A DNA stretch of 46,002 nucleotides, from NCBI GenBank assembly GCA_964606885.1, contig CAZSHB010000008.1, positions 1 through 46,002 of the forward strand. Reading direction: 5' to 3'. The stretch is from CAZSHB01 sp964606885. GTDB taxonomy: Bacteria > Babelota > Babeliae > Babelales > CAIQNR01. This document shows, piece by piece, positions 24,074 to 32,872 of this stretch. The position numbers and the translations under genes are program-made. Within the stretch, counting starts at the first letter, position 1. Every line of letters starts with the position of its first letter. The notes beneath the pieces were generated by a model. That model ran no database searches and was not told the DNA's origin. It saw only the letters and a list, made by a program, of their open reading frames with translations.

Positions 24074-25336
24074 TTATTCTTGAGCATACGAACTATAGAT
24101 AAGCGGTAAGCAGCGCGCCCCGGCTTGGAGTTGAATATAGGCCTTAATAAGTCGTTTTATATACTGATGCCTAAAATGGCCATCGTGCACCATAACTAAT
24201 AAAGGAAACGTTTGCTGGTAACTATACACCCCTAAAGCCTCTGAGCAGATTAAAGGCAAAAAATACCCAAGGCCCAAGATATATAACGGCTCTTGATTTT
24301 CAGGACCTGCGGAAAAAGCAGTTTTTTTGGTAAGCAACAATGATCGTTTAAGAAAACGTTCTATAATATGTGGCTCTTCAAAAACAGGTACTAATCTTTT
24401 TTTAACATAACCAACTGTTATGCGATCATTATACGCACATGCCAAACTATTGTACGTTACCCCCTCTTGACACCGATGTGTTCCAAACAAAACGGGACTG
24501 TTATCTATGCCAACCTGATCAGTTACTGCATGCACTACATACAATACTTTTTTATAGTCAAACGGAATAACCGATTCTGGTAACAGATATGCACATGCAT
24601 CTGGATACTGCGCATACGCTTGTTGCAATGCTTGTTGTGCCGCTGCAAGCTGCTCAAGACCCCTTTTTTTATATATCGGCAACACAGGACATACAACAGT
24701 CATCGGTACTGTTTTATGAGATACGCACACATGCACGGCACACCATGTTACTAGCAATAAGAGCAGTAACCGCACAAAAAAAGAGGCCCCTGCTACTACA
24801 GCAACTTGTATGCCATACACACAGCACACTAAAAACCACTTACCGCCACACCAGACTGTTATTGCTAGCAATGGACACACTATTGCTACAGGAAGTAATG
24901 GAAACACTAACGGATATCCCCCTGCCCATCCAAACGGTACACATAATGCATGTACTATAAACCAGCTATAGACACATGCACTGACATAAAAGATCTGTGT
25001 ATAATAAACAGTTTTTTGTGCACGCATACATATGGCAAACCACAACGCTGTTGGTGCTACAAACATACCTATAACTAACAGGATTAAACCGTATGCGTAC
25101 CAACAAGCAGACATGTCATACAGCACATAAACAAACATGATTATATGCGGAGCATACGCCATTAAAGACCATAGTAAACTTGCATATAAGGGCTTATAGA
25201 AAGAATTTTTAAAAGCGTTATATAACGGCATTAAAAAAACGAAAGTGCCCCACCAAAAAAAAGTAGGGCAAAAAAAAGAGGCGGCATATAAAGCCGCCGA
25301 AAGTACAAAATTACAATGAGTAATCAAGCTTACCAA
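24074..25336 (-). CDS. lnt: Apolipoprotein N-acyltransferase-like protein (Lnt)
   Basis: Lnt adds the third acyl chain to lipoproteins at the periplasmic face of the inner membrane. The 420 residues comprise an N-terminal half with about six to eight membrane helices and a C-terminal nitrilase-like domain. Likely catalytic residues are E254 (LLPESVIPF), K312 (YVKKRLVPV) and C364 (LPLICSEAL). It is shorter than typical Lnt (~500) and the usual LVPFGE reads LVPVFEE. It starts at TTG, overlapping the stop codon of the upstream acidic microprotein gene, so coupling is likely. Unusually many cysteines and tyrosines lie in the membrane half. Its presence implies triacylated lipoproteins and an outer membrane. 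Confidence 0.8.
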   Translation of the reverse strand: MVSLITHCNFVLSAALYAASFFCPTFFWWGTFVFLMPLYNAFKNSFYKPLYASLLWSLMAYAPHIIMFVYVLYDMSACWYAYGLILLVIGMFVAPTALWFAICMRAQKTVYYTQIFYVSACVYSWFIVHALCVPFGWAGGYPLVFPLLPVAIVCPLLAITVWCGGKWFLVCCVYGIQVAVVAGASFFVRLLLLLLVTWCAVHVCVSHKTVPMTVVCPVLPIYKKRGLEQLAAAQQALQQAYAQYPDACAYLLPESVIPFDYKKVLYVVHAVTDQVGIDNSPVLFGTHRCQEGVTYNSLACAYNDRITVGYVKKRLVPVFEEPHIIERFLKRSLLLTKKTAFSAGPENQEPLYILGLGYFLPLICSEALGVYSYQQTFPLLVMVHDGHFRHQYIKRLIKAYIQLQAGARCLPLIYSSYAQE

Positions 25337-25509
25337 TCTTGGTCTTCTTCATCCTCATCTTCATCATCGAAGTCTTCGTCATCAAAATCGTCTTCGTCTT
25401 CATCCTCATCGTCAAAGTCAAAGTCGTCTTCATAACCTTCTTCGTCTTCGCAATCACACTCTTCTTCATCTAAGTTTAACAACTCTTCTTCCAATTTTTT
25501 CTTTGCCAT
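25330..25509 (-). CDS. 59-residue extremely acidic microprotein
   Basis: The frame starts at ATG 25509, with AAGG 8 bases upstream, and ends at TAA overlapping the TTG start of lnt. It begins MAKKKLEEELLNLDEEECDC, continues as runs of D and E broken by F, Y or G, and ends EEDQDW. I count about 41 acidic residues of 59. There is no signal peptide. It may be a DNA-mimic, a basic-protein chaperone or a metal buffer; nothing in the sequence decides. A promoter (TTGAAT-17-TACCAT) fits it. Confidence 0.65.
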   Translation of the reverse strand: MAKKKLEEELLNLDEEECDCEDEEGYEDDFDFDDEDEDEDDFDDEDFDDEDEDEEDQDW

Positions 25510-25549
25510 GAATGCAACCTTTTTGTTGGTGAATAAAAACTATTCCAAA

Positions 25550-25578
25550 ATGGTACTCGGACTCACAAAAGAATTCAA
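25550..25578 (-). promoter_or_regulatory. Candidate promoter for the acidic microprotein-lnt pair
   Basis: On the minus strand TTGAAT (25573-25578) and TACCAT (25550-25555) are separated by 17 bases, 41 bases before the ATG. Confidence 0.45.
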
Positions 25579-25703
25579 CTGTTTTTTTTAGATAATAAGA
25601 ACGATCAAAAGCCAGCAGAGCCGCATTTTAGACAGGAGCTTTGACTTTGAGCCTAGAGACACTTACACTACTTTTACTATGTACTTATCAAAAGGAGCTT
25701 ATT

Positions 25704-27290
25704 TTGTTACTAAAAAAACTATCAACCACCATACTTATGAGCATGCTGCTTATAATACCACAAAACTTATGCGCAGATCTTCCACCACTTATGCAAATGC
25801 CAACAGAAGAAGAACTGCGACAAGTTGAAGAATTATTAAGCACTCTAAGTCCAGAAGAATTAGAAGAGTTAAGCAAATTAGGTGAAGAACTTATTAGAAC
25901 AGCAGAAGCTGAAGGCCGTCCACTTTTTGGGCCTAACCCTGCTGAACAAAGTCCTGTTATGCCAGCACAACCAATAACTCCTAAACCAACAGAAACAAAA
26001 CCGGTTCCTACAAAACCAGCAGCCCCACAACCAGAAAGCAGCATTCCTAAAAAACAATTGTCACAATTACAAAAAATGCTTTCTGATATTGTTGATACTC
26101 TAGGCACCATCAGACAAAAAGCTGCATCAGAAGAACAATTAGCGCTTATGTTAGTTCCTATTAACACACAGCTTAACTCGCTTAGTTATTATATACGCAC
26201 CATTGCGTACTCAAAACATGCAATACGTTTAACTGATAAAGACTTTGCAAACCTTAAAAATAACTTAACAACACTAGCAACTACGCTTGACGATCTTAAT
26301 AATCAATTATACGTAGAAGAAATCGACATCACCCTTAATAAAAAAGCCAACCACAAAAAAGCGATGCTTCAACAAGCACAGATTACGCTCAAGAACTTTA
26401 TTGCCACTATTACTACTGCTTGTAGTTCACAAAATCTTCTTGTTGATCTAGAAGGGTTTATGAAGAAGTATGAACCTGAAGCATTAGAACTCAGAAAAAA
26501 ACAAGAAGCACAAGAAAAAGAAGCTACTGGGCAAGTTAAAAAACTACCTACTACTAATGCAGGCACTACAAGCCCTTACCTTCCAACACGACCAGAGATA
26601 CAACAACCAAATAATCGTCCAGGTGGTCCACAAGGCCAAACAGGCGTTAGATTTGGAGCTCCTACTTCTGGCCCTTCTGGTTTAACGGTTAAGAATGCTG
26701 CTGGCAATAGCCAACAAGGTCAAGGTGGTAGTGGTGGACAAGGTGGATCTACAGGTGGTCAAAAATCAGCATCTAAAAAAGATGGTGATAAAAAGGACGA
26801 CAAGAAAGAAGATAAAAAAGAAGAACTAAAAGACAAAGAACCAACTGTTGATGAACAAGCACAAGATATTAAAAATCGCCTTGTGTCACTCAATAGACGC
26901 GTACAAGCGGGACAACAAAGCATCAAAGACTTCACTACTTATTTAGAAGAAAGTGCTGACGAAGCGCCTGCTGTTGTACAACGCCAAAAAGCACAAATTA
27001 TTGGCGATCTAACCTACGAAGCATTTAGAATCAAAAAAACTATGGAAGCATGGGCAACTACCATTGGTAAAACAGCAGAATGGACTGAAGCGCGCGCATA
27101 TAAAGACGATATGCAACGTGTAGTTGATAACTCACTTGTTGATTTCCAAAATCTAGCTTCAACCGTAAGTGCTTATTTAGATAGACCTGATAGCAAAACC
27201 AATAAACGCATCTTGTCTCATACAGAAGAAATCACCGATCTTAAAAAGATCGCTGCCGATATTAGTAGTGTGAAGATAAAACCTAAATAA
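25704..27290 (+). CDS. Exported coiled-coil / low-complexity protein, unknown function
   Basis: TTG 25704 is the preferred start. AAAGGAG lies 6 bases upstream and the product opens with a textbook signal peptide (LLKKLSTTILMSMLLIIPQNLCA, cleavage before DLPP). The longer frame from 25641 buries it. The 528 residues start with an acidic helix (PTEEELRQVEELLSTLSPEELEELSK in parts) and a Pro/Thr linker (about 70-120). A helical domain reaches about 270. Next come a Gly/Gln-rich stretch (GGSGGQGGSTGG), a Lys/Asp run (KKDGDKKDDKKEDKKEE) and a final helical domain of about 130 residues. No enzymatic motif. Possibly a surface or host-facing protein. Confidence 0.65.
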   Translation: MLLKKLSTTILMSMLLIIPQNLCADLPPLMQMPTEEELRQVEELLSTLSPEELEELSKLGEELIRTAEAEGRPLFGPNPAEQSPVMPAQPITPKPTETKPVPTKPAAPQPESSIPKKQLSQLQKMLSDIVDTLGTIRQKAASEEQLALMLVPINTQLNSLSYYIRTIAYSKHAIRLTDKDFANLKNNLTTLATTLDDLNNQLYVEEIDITLNKKANHKKAMLQQAQITLKNFIATITTACSSQNLLVDLEGFMKKYEPEALELRKKQEAQEKEATGQVKKLPTTNAGTTSPYLPTRPEIQQPNNRPGGPQGQTGVRFGAPTSGPSGLTVKNAAGNSQQGQGGSGGQGGSTGGQKSASKKDGDKKDDKKEDKKEELKDKEPTVDEQAQDIKNRLVSLNRRVQAGQQSIKDFTTYLEESADEAPAVVQRQKAQIIGDLTYEAFRIKKTMEAWATTIGKTAEWTEARAYKDDMQRVVDNSLVDFQNLASTVSAYLDRPDSKTNKRILSHTEEITDLKKIAADISSVKIKPK

Positions 27291-27311
27291 ACAACAGACA
27301 TTAGAACAACA

Positions 27312-27339
27312 AAAAACCCGGTGTTAAAGCCGGGTTTTT
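27312..27339. terminator. Bidirectional intrinsic terminator
   Basis: AAAAACCCGG (27312-27321) pairs with CCGGGTTTTT (27330-27339) over 10 bp, loop TGTTAAAG. It separates the exported protein gene from the convergent ileS. Confidence 0.85.
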
Positions 27340-27363
27340 CATTTGGTTAATTTACAATAGATC

Positions 27364-30264
27364 TTAATGAATTAAACGCGCTACCACTTTTTGGCAACGG
27401 AGACAAAGACCATCTTTATGATCGGTCATTTCCCACTGCCAGCAACGAGGACATTTTGAGCCTGGAGCATGTGCACCTTTAACCATTAGGTCTTGTGCGT
27501 CATCAAGCAGCATTTCGCACTCTTCGTCATCACACTCTTCAATTTCTAAGTTGTCGTATTCATCTTCGTCAACTTCAACAATCTCACACGCCGAAATGAT
27601 AAAGAACTCTTTTAAGAACTCTTCTCTCTTTTGACCTGCAGCCTCAACTTCTGCCAATACTTCTTGCACTAATGCCATATTTTTACTTCTGACGTTCATA
27701 GTAATTGTCACCCCTGACTCTAATGAATGCTTGATAATCCCTCGTTTACGTAGTTGCTCTAATGTCTTTAACACTTGTGCGCGTACATATAATAATGCTT
27801 GCCACTGCTCTCTTTTTTTCCCTTTTACTTCCATGTCTTCTTTTAACCAGACTGATGGAACTACTGCAAAATTCTGTAGATGTACCGATCCTGCATCCGC
27901 ACCTTGATAACAACGGGCAACATGTTCAGCAGTAAAGGACATAATAGGCGCCATTAACGTCGTAAGGGAGTCTAGAATATACCAACATACTGTTTGTGCT
28001 GACCGACGAGCATGACCGTCTGCCTGATCTGTATACAATCTGTCTTTAATAATATCTAAATAAAATGCGCTCAAATCACCGGCGCAGTAATCTGCCAATG
28101 TATGGAACACACTCGTTAAGTTCTTAGCGTCATACGCTTTTTGAATTTTGTCAGAAACACGGCCCAATTCAGCCAATGCATACTGATCAATCATCAATAG
28201 TTTCTTTGGGTCAATCGCATCTTTCGTATGGTTATAATCATACAAATTAGAAAGCAAGAAACGGCAGGTGTTACGAATCTTACGATTCACTTCTTGCACG
28301 TTTGCAAGAAGCTTTTCAGAAACAACCACATCCCCTTGCATTTCAATGCTCGATACCCACAGACGCAATCCATCTGTTCCCAGACGATCGATCATGGTTT
28401 GTGGCGCTATAACGTTACCTAACGATTTAGACATTTTACGGCCTTTATCATCAACCGTATAGCCATGGGTCGCAATCGCACGCATGCATGGTTCTTTTTC
28501 TAACATTAAGCTGGTTAGCAATGAACTTTGGAACCAACCACGGTGCTGATCCACACCTTCTAAATACAAGTCTGCCGGATATCCAAGTTGCGCGTTTTTT
28601 CTTAATACTGCGTAATGACTTACTCCAGCATCAAACCACACGTCTAAAATATCCCGTTCTTTTCTGAAATTTTTACCACCACATGATGAACACACATGCC
28701 CTTGTGGCACTACGTCAGTTAAAGGAACTTCATCCCATACTTCACAACCTGCTTGAGCAATACTGTTTGCAACATGTTCAACCATTTCAGGTGTTACATA
28801 CTCAGTATCACAATCATTACATAAGACAGCAATAATCGGTGTACCCCATGTTCTTTGACGCGATAAGCACCATTCAAGACGTCCACCAACTGCAGCCTTA
28901 AGATGATTTTTTGTTGTTGCTGGTAAAAAGGCAATCTTATTTTCTACAGCTTCTAATGCTCGTTCTTGTAAATCGTGATGATGTAATTCACAGAACCATT
29001 GTTTAGTTGCTCTAAACATTAAGCCATTGCGACAGCGCCAGCAATGGGGATAAGAGTGTTTAATAGATGTTTTAAATAACAACGTATTAGCAGCCTGAAG
29101 TTTAGTCATAACCCACCCAAGAGCGTCTGCAATAGACATGCCTGCAAGCTCTTGAGGCTTAATTTCATCCGTGTATTTACCATCTGGTGTGAGAGGAGAA
29201 TAAATTTCTAATCCGTAACGAATACCCATTTCATAATCTTCTGGACCGCATCCAGGAGCGCTATGCACACAGGCTGTACCTTCATCAAGACCAACAAAAC
29301 CGTCTGCAAGCACCGGTACCGTAAACTGTTCAATAAACGGATGGGCTACTTGTAAACCAACAAGATCTTCTGCTTTACAACGACCAACAATAACTTTTTC
29401 TACTCCTAATGTTGCACATACTTTATCTGCAACAGGAGCACCGACCAACACATGCTGATCGTTAATTGCAAGCAACACGTACTCTGCACCCGGCTTTAAA
29501 AAGACTGCTCTATTAAGAGGTAACGTCCACGGTGTTGTTGTCCACACAAGCAAACTTGCTACATCTACACCAGGAAACAATTTTTTCGAATCTTCTTTTG
29601 TAAGCTCAAAACGCACATAAATAGAAGGATCTTTACGATCGTGATACTCAATTTCCGCAGCTGCAAGAACCGTTTGGCACGATGCACACCATGGCACTGT
29701 TTTATTTTTACGAGAAATATACCCGTGTTTAACAGCGTGCCCAAATGCACGAACTGTTTGAGCTTCATATTCTGGATTCATAGTCTTATACGGATTATTC
29801 CAATCCATAATCACACCCAACGCTTTAAATTCTTGGCGCTGAATATCAATCCATTTGCTTGCATACGCACGGCATGCTTTTTTTAGTTCGCTATCACGTA
29901 ATGTTGGATGCGCTTCTGTAACTTTTAATTCGATAGGTAGACCATGACAATCCCAACCTGGAGTGACTGGTACATGCTTACCCATCATGCGTTGTGCTTT
30001 GGTGATAATATCTTTTAAAATTTTATTATACGCAGTTCCTAAATGAATATTAGCGTTTGCATACGGCGGACCATCGTGCAAAACAAAAGAACCTTTTTTT
30101 GAACCTTTATTATGTTCAAAGCATCGTGTGTACAACTGTTCTTTTTCCCATTGTCCTAAGATAATTTTATCTTCTTGTGCTGCGTTTGAACGAATAGGAA
30201 AATCTGTTGTAGGCAAATTAAGTGTATCTTTAAAAGAAACTTCTTTTTTTGTGTCTTCTGACAT
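27364..30264 (-). CDS. ileS: Isoleucyl-tRNA synthetase
   Basis: This class I enzyme charges tRNA-Ile. At 966 residues it has the bacterial layout. The HIGH motif is HLGT at 74-77, the CP1 editing domain lies in the 200-400 region (TTPWTLPLNRAVFL, DEGTACVHSAPGCGPEDYE), and KMSKS is at 610-614. An anticodon-binding domain and a C-terminal zinc site (CPRCW...CLRCQ) near 937 follow. Just before the zinc site lies an unusual acidic insert (VEVDEDEYDNLEIEECDDEE, about 892-911). The promoter faces murD across a shared -10 palindrome. Confidence 0.96.
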   Translation of the reverse strand: MSEDTKKEVSFKDTLNLPTTDFPIRSNAAQEDKIILGQWEKEQLYTRCFEHNKGSKKGSFVLHDGPPYANANIHLGTAYNKILKDIITKAQRMMGKHVPVTPGWDCHGLPIELKVTEAHPTLRDSELKKACRAYASKWIDIQRQEFKALGVIMDWNNPYKTMNPEYEAQTVRAFGHAVKHGYISRKNKTVPWCASCQTVLAAAEIEYHDRKDPSIYVRFELTKEDSKKLFPGVDVASLLVWTTTPWTLPLNRAVFLKPGAEYVLLAINDQHVLVGAPVADKVCATLGVEKVIVGRCKAEDLVGLQVAHPFIEQFTVPVLADGFVGLDEGTACVHSAPGCGPEDYEMGIRYGLEIYSPLTPDGKYTDEIKPQELAGMSIADALGWVMTKLQAANTLLFKTSIKHSYPHCWRCRNGLMFRATKQWFCELHHHDLQERALEAVENKIAFLPATTKNHLKAAVGGRLEWCLSRQRTWGTPIIAVLCNDCDTEYVTPEMVEHVANSIAQAGCEVWDEVPLTDVVPQGHVCSSCGGKNFRKERDILDVWFDAGVSHYAVLRKNAQLGYPADLYLEGVDQHRGWFQSSLLTSLMLEKEPCMRAIATHGYTVDDKGRKMSKSLGNVIAPQTMIDRLGTDGLRLWVSSIEMQGDVVVSEKLLANVQEVNRKIRNTCRFLLSNLYDYNHTKDAIDPKKLLMIDQYALAELGRVSDKIQKAYDAKNLTSVFHTLADYCAGDLSAFYLDIIKDRLYTDQADGHARRSAQTVCWYILDSLTTLMAPIMSFTAEHVARCYQGADAGSVHLQNFAVVPSVWLKEDMEVKGKKREQWQALLYVRAQVLKTLEQLRKRGIIKHSLESGVTITMNVRSKNMALVQEVLAEVEAAGQKREEFLKEFFIISACEIVEVDEDEYDNLEIEECDDEECEMLLDDAQDLMVKGAHAPGSKCPRCWQWEMTDHKDGLCLRCQKVVARLIH

Positions 30265-30305
30265 AGACTTAATACCCTTATTTAAGCTGCTAAATGCTGA
30301 TTTTA

Positions 30306-30354
30306 TTTACTCATAGATAAGACTCAAGTATACTCCCTACCCATATTTTCTCAA
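30306..30354. promoter_or_regulatory. Divergent overlapping promoters of ileS and murD-ftsW
   Basis: The palindrome AGTATACT (30327-30334) gives TATACT on both strands. On the plus strand TTTACT (30306-30311) is 17 bases upstream of it. On the minus strand TTGAGA (30349-30354) is 16 bases upstream. RNA polymerase could occupy only one direction at a time. Confidence 0.5.
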
Positions 30355-30375
30355 AAAAAAATCTTTAAAAAAAAT

Positions 30376-31659
30376 ATGATTACAAGCTTATTCTCGCACA
30401 AAAAGATCGGAATTTGGGGCTTTGGAAAAACGGGACAAAGCTTTTTAAGCTTATGTGCTCAGTACCAGCCTCAATCTCTAGGTATAACCCAAGAAAAACC
30501 CCTTGATGCCTACCAACAGTCACTCGTTGATGGACACGGCGCCCAATGGGTTCCTTATGACCTTTTACCCTATTTTCTAGAAGCATACGACCTTATTTTA
30601 CCAAGCCCAGGGGTCGATTTAAGCCCGTACCAAGATTATCAGCATAAATTTATCAGCGAACTAGACCTCTTTTCTTACCTAGTAACGGTACCTACTATTG
30701 CTATTACAGGGTCAGTAGGCAAAACAACCACCGTCACCTTTTTAACAGAACTACTTAATAAACTGGGGAAAAAGGCTCTTGCGTGCGGCAATATTGGCGT
30801 TCCGCTGCTTGATATTGTGGACCGCCAAACTGAATACGATGTCCTTGTATTAGAACTTTCTAGCTTTCAACTTGAGCAATCAACCCGGTTTGCCCCAACT
30901 TACGCAGCGCTGACCAACCTGTTTGCCAATCATTTAGATCGGCACAAAACCATGGACACGTATGCGCAAAGCAAAGGCAAACTTTTTAGCTTCCAAACAC
31001 CTGAACAACAGGCCATTATTCCTTTAGAATATTATGATCAACTTTGGGATTCTATGGGTCATCAACACGTACAATGGATTACGCAAGACTACTTAGAAGA
31101 CATAATAAAACCCTTATCGGCCATTACTGCAATTGGCAACTGGCAGATCATACTTGCACTCATTGAAAGCATGGGTCTTTCTATAGAACAGGCTGTTGCG
31201 TATGCACCAACACTTATACGACCAGAACATCGTATGCAACTTGTGACTCACCATAACGGTATATCTTTTTATAACGATTCTAAATCAACTGTACCAGAAG
31301 CTACACTGCAAGCACTTAAACAGGTCCCTGATACATCACCCGTTATTCTCTTTTTAGGTGGAATTGGTAAAGGTGTTGATCGCCAACTACTGTGCCATTC
31401 GTTAAAAGACAACAACATCAAAAAAGTTATTTGCTTTGGTAAAGAGGCAGACTTGCTTGCTGCCTATTGTAAACAAGTAAAAGTCCCTGCAAATACGTGC
31501 AGCACGCTTGAAGCAGCTTGGGATCTTTGTCGTACCACCATGCAATCTGGTGATACCGTGCTTTTTTCACCATCTGGTGCTAGCTTTGATCTGTTTACTG
31601 ATTATCAACACCGAGGTCGTGTTTTTACCGCACTTGTTACAAACTACACCGCTCAATAA
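30376..31659 (+). CDS. murD: UDP-N-acetylmuramoyl-L-alanine:D-glutamate ligase
   Basis: MurD is the cytoplasmic peptidoglycan-precursor ligase that adds D-Glu. The 427 residues contain a Rossmann-like N-domain (GIWGFGKTGQSF), the ATP loop GSVGKTTT from residue 112, the ELSSFQLEQ segment, NHLDRHKTMDTYAQSKGKLF with the carbamylated-lysine region, and the C-domain YNDSKSTVPEATLQAL. No strong Shine-Dalgarno precedes the ATG. It is followed by ftsW 33 bases downstream, a partial dcw cluster, so this organism makes peptidoglycan. Confidence 0.94.
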   Translation: MITSLFSHKKIGIWGFGKTGQSFLSLCAQYQPQSLGITQEKPLDAYQQSLVDGHGAQWVPYDLLPYFLEAYDLILPSPGVDLSPYQDYQHKFISELDLFSYLVTVPTIAITGSVGKTTTVTFLTELLNKLGKKALACGNIGVPLLDIVDRQTEYDVLVLELSSFQLEQSTRFAPTYAALTNLFANHLDRHKTMDTYAQSKGKLFSFQTPEQQAIIPLEYYDQLWDSMGHQHVQWITQDYLEDIIKPLSAITAIGNWQIILALIESMGLSIEQAVAYAPTLIRPEHRMQLVTHHNGISFYNDSKSTVPEATLQALKQVPDTSPVILFLGGIGKGVDRQLLCHSLKDNNIKKVICFGKEADLLAAYCKQVKVPANTCSTLEAAWDLCRTTMQSGDTVLFSPSGASFDLFTDYQHRGRVFTALVTNYTAQ

Positions 31660-31692
31660 AACAAACACCATCATAAAAAAAGGAGTGATAGA

Positions 31693-32799
31693 ATGTTTGC
31701 AAAAAAGACAACATTACAAAGCGACTGGTACACCCTGCTGGGCGTTGTTGCCACACTTGTTGCTATAGGTCTTATTTTTGTCTATTCATCAAGTTCAGTC
31801 TACGCATCGGAACAATTTGGATCGGCACACTATTACCTTAAAAAACATACGCTTGGAATTCTTGTTGGGATTGTAGCATTTTATGTCGCACGCTTTTTCT
31901 CGTTAGAATTTTTATACAGTTACGCGCCTTTGCTTTTTGCAGGCGGATTTTTTTTAACACTTGCTACCTTAATTCCTAGCATTGGTGTCACTATTCACGG
32001 ATCAAGCAGATGGTTATCATTACCAGGATTATTGTTCCAACCAAGTGAAGTTCTTAAAGTTGCCTTTATTTTGTACATTGCGCGCCTTATCACCAAACAA
32101 CATGGTAAACCATTCACCTTTAAAAGATCGTACCTACCTGTTATAGCACTTATTGCAATCACTGCAGCAGTACTTCTTAAACAACCAGATTTTGGTTTAA
32201 CTATCACGCTCTCACTGACTGCGTTTATGCTTCTGTTTATTGCAGGTTTACCACTTACGTACCTTGCAGCAACTGCTATTACCTGCATCCCCGCTTTTAT
32301 ATTGTTAATTTATATGTTTCCGTATCGTCTTGCCCGTATTATGACCTTTTTAGACCCTTGGAAAGATCCACAGGGTGCAGGTTTTCAGATTATTCAATCG
32401 CTAATTGCTATTGGTTCTGGTAGTTGGCTTGGCAGTGGTATTGCTCACTCAAAACAAAAATTCTTTTATTTGCCTATGCAACACACGGATTTTATTTTTT
32501 CTATTATTGCTGAAGAGACGGGGTTTATCGGTGTTTCTCTGATTATCTTACTTTATGTTTTATTGCTCTATAAAGGCATCAAGATTGCCTGGCAACTACG
32601 TACACCCTTTGCTTTAAACATGGTGCTTGGTTGCACGCTGCTCATAACATTACAAACGATTATTAATATTTTTGTAGCAACTGGACTGTTCCCAACTAAA
32701 GGGATTGGCCTACCTTTAATCAGTTACGGTAATACTTCGTTAGTATGCACCCTGTTCATGATAGGCCTGATTGCTAATGCTGTTGATCACGGAAAATAG
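31693..32799 (+). CDS. ftsW: FtsW/RodA-family peptidoglycan polymerase
   Basis: SEDS-family glycosyltransferases polymerise lipid II. The 368-residue protein has about ten membrane helices and the family motifs GSSRWLSLPGLLFQPSEVLK near 104-123, DFGLTITL, ETGFIGVSLII near 276 and KGIGLPLISYGNTS near 336. AGGAG precedes the ATG. FtsW rather than RodA is favoured by its place directly after murD. Together they cover a cytoplasmic and a membrane step of wall synthesis. Confidence 0.92.
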   Translation: MFAKKTTLQSDWYTLLGVVATLVAIGLIFVYSSSSVYASEQFGSAHYYLKKHTLGILVGIVAFYVARFFSLEFLYSYAPLLFAGGFFLTLATLIPSIGVTIHGSSRWLSLPGLLFQPSEVLKVAFILYIARLITKQHGKPFTFKRSYLPVIALIAITAAVLLKQPDFGLTITLSLTAFMLLFIAGLPLTYLAATAITCIPAFILLIYMFPYRLARIMTFLDPWKDPQGAGFQIIQSLIAIGSGSWLGSGIAHSKQKFFYLPMQHTDFIFSIIAEETGFIGVSLIILLYVLLLYKGIKIAWQLRTPFALNMVLGCTLLITLQTIINIFVATGLFPTKGIGLPLISYGNTSLVCTLFMIGLIANAVDHGK

Positions 32800-32807
32800 G
32801 ACCAAAC

Positions 32808-32854
32808 AAAGAGCCCCCACCATAGCTGAAAGCGACGGCTGGGAGCTCTTTTTT
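32808..32854. terminator. Intrinsic terminator between ftsW and pepA
   Basis: AAAGAGC (32808-32814) pairs with GCTCTTT (32845-32851), extended by CCCA/TGGG past one mismatch, with a T-run following. The A-rich 5' side lets it also serve the minus strand. Confidence 0.75.
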
Positions 32855-32872
32855 ATTTCTAAAAACTACGAC

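Noticed and set aside
25688..26167. Minus-strand ORF of 159 codons, Ser/Cys-rich
   Set aside because: It is a mirror of the Glu/Leu-rich coding sequence on the plus strand; no start signal.
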